From: an uncultured Alphaproteobacteria bacterium
Lineage (GTDB): Bacteria > Pseudomonadota > Alphaproteobacteria > HIMB59
Assembly (NCBI GenBank): GCA_902509695.1
Contig: CABWYP010000002.1
Coordinates: forward strand, 1-64,000
Length of the DNA stretch: 64,000 bases
Direction of reading: 5' to 3'
The first letter of the stretch is position 1, and every line of letters starts with the position of its first letter. The notes under the pieces were generated by a model, which was given only the letters and a program-made list of their open reading frames with translations, searched no databases and was not told the DNA's origin. Positions 61,549-64,000 of the stretch are shown in pieces. Position numbers and translations under genes: made by a program.

Positions 61549-62310
61549 CTAAAAATTATCCTTTGCAGAGCGCATTTTAGCAAACACCTCTATAGGATCT
61601 TGAGATTTATAATACTCAAAAAAATGTTCTGAGTCACATCTAAGAAAAGGATTGCTTAAAAGTTGCTCCTCTAAGATTGTAGGTAAAGTAGGTCTGTGCT
61701 CTTTATCTTGACGTGAGGCCCATTTTGAAAGTTTTAAAAGGTGTTCATTATTAGGGTCAATGCTCAAAGCAAATTTAATATTAGCAAGAGTGTATTCGTG
61801 ACCACAGTAAATAGTTGTATTTTTTGGCAATGATTTAATTTTAGATAGGCTTTCCCAAAACATTTGGGGCGTTCCTTCAAACATTCTCCCACATCCTGCA
61901 TTGAATAGAGTATCGCCTGAAAACAAAATATTATGTTTTGGCATAAAATAATTTACGTGCTGAAGTGTATGACCAGGGGTATGTAATAAACGATATTCTT
62001 GTCCAAGTATTTTAAAGTTTTCATCTTGATTTAAAATTTTATCTGGGGTGGGAATTTGACTATCTTGACCATAACCAACGATTATTGAATTAAATTCTTT
62101 TTTTATTTCTTCTACAGCTGCAACATGGTCATCATGATGGTGAGTTAAAAGAATATGAGAGGCTTCACAGTCATTAAGTTCTAATATTTTTAGACACATT
62201 TCAAAATCACAAGGGTCTACCAAAACCCCCTTAGTGCCATGAGGATCTTTAATTAAATATCCATAATTATCATCCCATTGGGGGAAAAGATAAATATTTG
62301 GTCTTTTCAT
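61549..62310 (-). CDS. gloB: hydroxyacylglutathione hydrolase (glyoxalase II)
   Basis: Hydrolyses S-lactoylglutathione in methylglyoxal detoxification. The 253 aa protein has THHHDDH at 56-62 (two-metal site), HTPGHTLQHVNYF, FSGDTLFNAGCGRMFEGT and YCGHEYTLANIKFA, and the C-terminal helical domain with RPTLPTILEEQLLSNPFLR. It is divergent from a methyltransferase gene, as is common in alphaproteobacteria. Confidence 0.95.
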   Translation of the reverse strand: MKRPNIYLFPQWDDNYGYLIKDPHGTKGVLVDPCDFEMCLKILELNDCEASHILLTHHHDDHVAAVEEIKKEFNSIIVGYGQDSQIPTPDKILNQDENFKILGQEYRLLHTPGHTLQHVNYFMPKHNILFSGDTLFNAGCGRMFEGTPQMFWESLSKIKSLPKNTTIYCGHEYTLANIKFALSIDPNNEHLLKLSKWASRQDKEHRPTLPTILEEQLLSNPFLRCDSEHFFEYYKSQDPIEVFAKMRSAKDNF

Positions 62311-62349
62311 GTTGTTGGAATGTTAAGTAAATCTAGATAAAATACAACT

Positions 62350-63057
62350 ATGGATATTAACGCATCGGATATTTTTACTTTTTATGAATCTAAACTTGGG
62401 AGAATGGTAAAAAGAACAATTCGACAAAAAATAATGTCTTATTTAAACTTTACAGATAGTAATAAAATTTATGGATATGGTTATACAAGTCCCCATTTGT
62501 CTTTTATAAAAAAATATTATCCAAAATTTGAAGTCGCGGAGCTTAGACCAGATTTTTTAAATGGTGCTTTAGATGAAAAGTATGAGTTTCCAGAAAAAAT
62601 TATTCATGAGTATTTTATTCCAATAGAGCCTAGTACAGTAGATGTAGTAATATGTTCACATTTATTGGAATTTGTCGAAAAACCTCTTAGCAGTATTGAG
62701 GAGATATGGAGAATATTAAAACCAAATGGTTATTTAATTGCCATTCTTCCAAGAAGATCTGGGCTTTGGCAAAGATATGATAATAATCCCTTTGGATATG
62801 GTAGATCATATTCCTCAAGGCAGTTTAAGAATTTAGTTCAGGATTTTTTTGTAATAGATAAGAAAAATTACTTTTTACATTTTCCTCCATGGAAAAATTA
62901 CATCAACTATAAAATATATAAATCATTAGAAAATATAGGAGAGAATATTTTTCCATACATGGGCGGATTAATGATTTGTGTTTGTAAAAAAATAATTTAT
63001 GCAAAAAACTCTAAAAAACAAAATAAAATCCCTATAAAAAATATAGTTGCAACATAA
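62350..63057 (+). CDS. class I SAM-dependent methyltransferase
   Basis: A 235 aa methyltransferase_11-type protein. DVVICSHLLEFVEKP and IWRILKPNGYLIAILPRR are the post-I and later motifs; the glycine-rich SAM loop is replaced by IYGYGYTSPHLSF. Divergent from gloB, 39 bases apart. Substrate unknown. Confidence 0.8.
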   Translation: MDINASDIFTFYESKLGRMVKRTIRQKIMSYLNFTDSNKIYGYGYTSPHLSFIKKYYPKFEVAELRPDFLNGALDEKYEFPEKIIHEYFIPIEPSTVDVVICSHLLEFVEKPLSSIEEIWRILKPNGYLIAILPRRSGLWQRYDNNPFGYGRSYSSRQFKNLVQDFFVIDKKNYFLHFPPWKNYINYKIYKSLENIGENIFPYMGGLMICVCKKIIYAKNSKKQNKIPIKNIVAT

Positions 63058-63115
63058 TCAAACCAATATTTAATAAATAAATTTAAATAATTCTGTAAAA
63101 ATATAAATTAAAATC

Positions 63116-63865
63116 TTGATAGACTATAGTTATTATCTTCTTGTATCATTTTGCATTTTGCTTTTTGCAATTTCTAAGTCTGGTTTTTCTGGAGGGGGTT
63201 TAGCATTAATATCAGTTACTGTCTTATCAATCGCATTTGGACCTTTAACTGCCATTGCAGTACTAATGCCAATGCTTTTAATTTGCGATGTGATGGCTGC
63301 ATATCTGAACCGTAATAATTACGAACACAAAATTATTTGGTCGTTAGCCCCATATTCATTACTAGGTGTTATAGTAGGCATGATACTTTTTAAATTTATT
63401 AATTTATCTATGATAAGTATCTTTATTGGATCTATATCCTTAGCTTATGTTATTTTCAACTATTTAGTAACGAATTCTAAAATAAAAAATATACCTTTCT
63501 ATGGTAGTAAATCTTTTTGGGGAACTCTTGCTGGATTTACAAGTTTTTGCCTCCACTCAGGAGGACTGCCAATGAATATTTACTTTATGTCTTTATATAA
63601 AAGAAAAGTTCAGTTTGTTTCAGGATTAGTTTTCTCGATGGCTCTCATAAATATTTTCAAAATAATTCCTTACTTTTATTTAGATATATTGGATTTTGAG
63701 AAACTTATCGATTATTTAATTTTCTCCCCTGTTGCAATTATAGGCGTTGTATTAGGTCACTGGATGAACAGTAAACTATCTGATGAGTCATTTTTTATGA
63801 TTATTAATTTCTTTATAGTCGTAGCTTCTTTAAGATTAGTTTATTTAGGTGTTATGGGTATTTAA
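63116..63865 (+). CDS. TauE/SafE-family (TSUP) membrane permease
   Basis: A 249 aa membrane protein with about seven hydrophobic segments. SGFSGGGLALISV near the start and YLVTNSKIKNIPFYGSKSFWGTLAGFTSF with its inverted counterpart match TSUP transporters, which export sulfite, sulfonate-derived or other small anions. TTG start (63116); no nearer ATG. Its 3' end overlaps a convergent gene by 21 bases. Confidence 0.8.
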   Translation: MIDYSYYLLVSFCILLFAISKSGFSGGGLALISVTVLSIAFGPLTAIAVLMPMLLICDVMAAYLNRNNYEHKIIWSLAPYSLLGVIVGMILFKFINLSMISIFIGSISLAYVIFNYLVTNSKIKNIPFYGSKSFWGTLAGFTSFCLHSGGLPMNIYFMSLYKRKVQFVSGLVFSMALINIFKIIPYFYLDILDFEKLIDYLIFSPVAIIGVVLGHWMNSKLSDESFFMIINFFIVVASLRLVYLGVMGI

Positions 63866-64000
63866 TTTTCTATCAAGAGAATTAATTAAATCAAATTCAT
63901 CCTTGAAGTGGTTCATTTCTTCTTTAGTTATTAAGATCTCATATTTTTTATCATCAATCCTCTCCAAGCATATAGGAAGCTGATCTTTATATTGAGACAA
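63845..64000 (-). CDS. hypothetical protein, 3' part (runs off the right edge)
   Basis: An open frame from the window edge ends at TAA (63847-63845), 51 codons. The visible end reads CLERIDDKKYEILITKEEMNHFKDEF, a strand-then-helix pattern with no recognised family. It overlaps the TSUP permease gene by 21 bases, in keeping with the compact layout. The start is outside the window. Confidence 0.55.
   Translation of the reverse strand: MSQYKDQLPICLERIDDKKYEILITKEEMNHFKDEFDLINSLDRKLNTHNT

Noticed and set aside
1..64000. CRISPR arrays, rRNA genes, insertion sequences
   Set aside because: No spaced direct-repeat array, rRNA segment or transposase gene was seen by eye on either strand.

Overview
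The window is strongly AT-rich and densely packed. Genes abut or overlap by 1, 4 or 8 bases, and several convergent pairs share or nearly share stop codons. It carries a retinal rhodopsin, many sugar and polyol uptake and catabolism genes, a complete set of GldA/F/G-type ABC genes, and alphaproteobacterial-looking housekeeping pairs (gloB beside a methyltransferase; ung; tRNA-Ala). This fits a streamlined free-living marine alphaproteobacterium, most likely of the HIMB59/AEGEAN-169 type, although no phylogenetic marker here proves it. Assignments come from reading motifs and layout; no database search was run.

Layout. 1-7766 (+): myo-inositol catabolism (iolE partial, SDR, GabD-like aldehyde dehydrogenase, Gfo/Idh/MocA oxidoreductase, iolC, iolB, iolJ-like aldolase, galM-like epimerase). 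7769-12025 (-): ABC-2 exporter with GldG-like and DUF4340 proteins. 12101-16495: iron alcohol dehydrogenase, an orphan ParA with two unknown proteins, two small unknowns and a glutathione S-transferase. 16496-27998: two divergent arms around 21.9-22.0 kb. Together they hold a biotin carrier, the two KipA/KipI-type carboxyltransferase halves, a LamB/YcsF protein, a biotin carboxylase and a complete RbsABC-type transporter with oversized permeases. This looks like a split urea-carboxylase-like enzyme with its own uptake system.

27995-41541 (+) continues on the same strand. It has a rhodopsin with an unusual D-N-I pump motif, a flotillin, an SCP2-like protein, an alpha/beta hydrolase, a sodium:solute symporter, a 37-codon micro-ORF, both subunits of an N,N-dimethylformamidase-like amidohydrolase, an unknown protein, a cupin, a metallo-beta-lactamase-fold hydrolase, xylose isomerase, a HAD phosphatase and an aldo/keto reductase. 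The run reads as a nitrogenous or amide compound and sugar uptake region, with a light-sensing or light-driven membrane protein and a raft protein in its middle.

41538-51442: a PEBP-like periplasmic protein, then a Gfo/Idh oxidoreductase and a sugar isomerase/epimerase. These are divergent from a five-component MalE/Ugp-type ABC transporter (two permeases, a small membrane protein, two ATPases) that ends in dhaL-dhaK. 51443-54682: a small accessory island with a terminase-small-subunit-like HTH protein, a lipoprotein, a polysaccharide-lyase-like secreted protein, a tRNA 3'-end fragment, a serine-recombinase remnant and tRNA-Ala(GGC). 54829-59149: an iron alcohol dehydrogenase and many short orphan genes. 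59150-64000: renalase-like FAD oxidoreductase, PsiE, Ung, a small helical protein, GloB, a methyltransferase, a TSUP permease and a gene running off the right edge.
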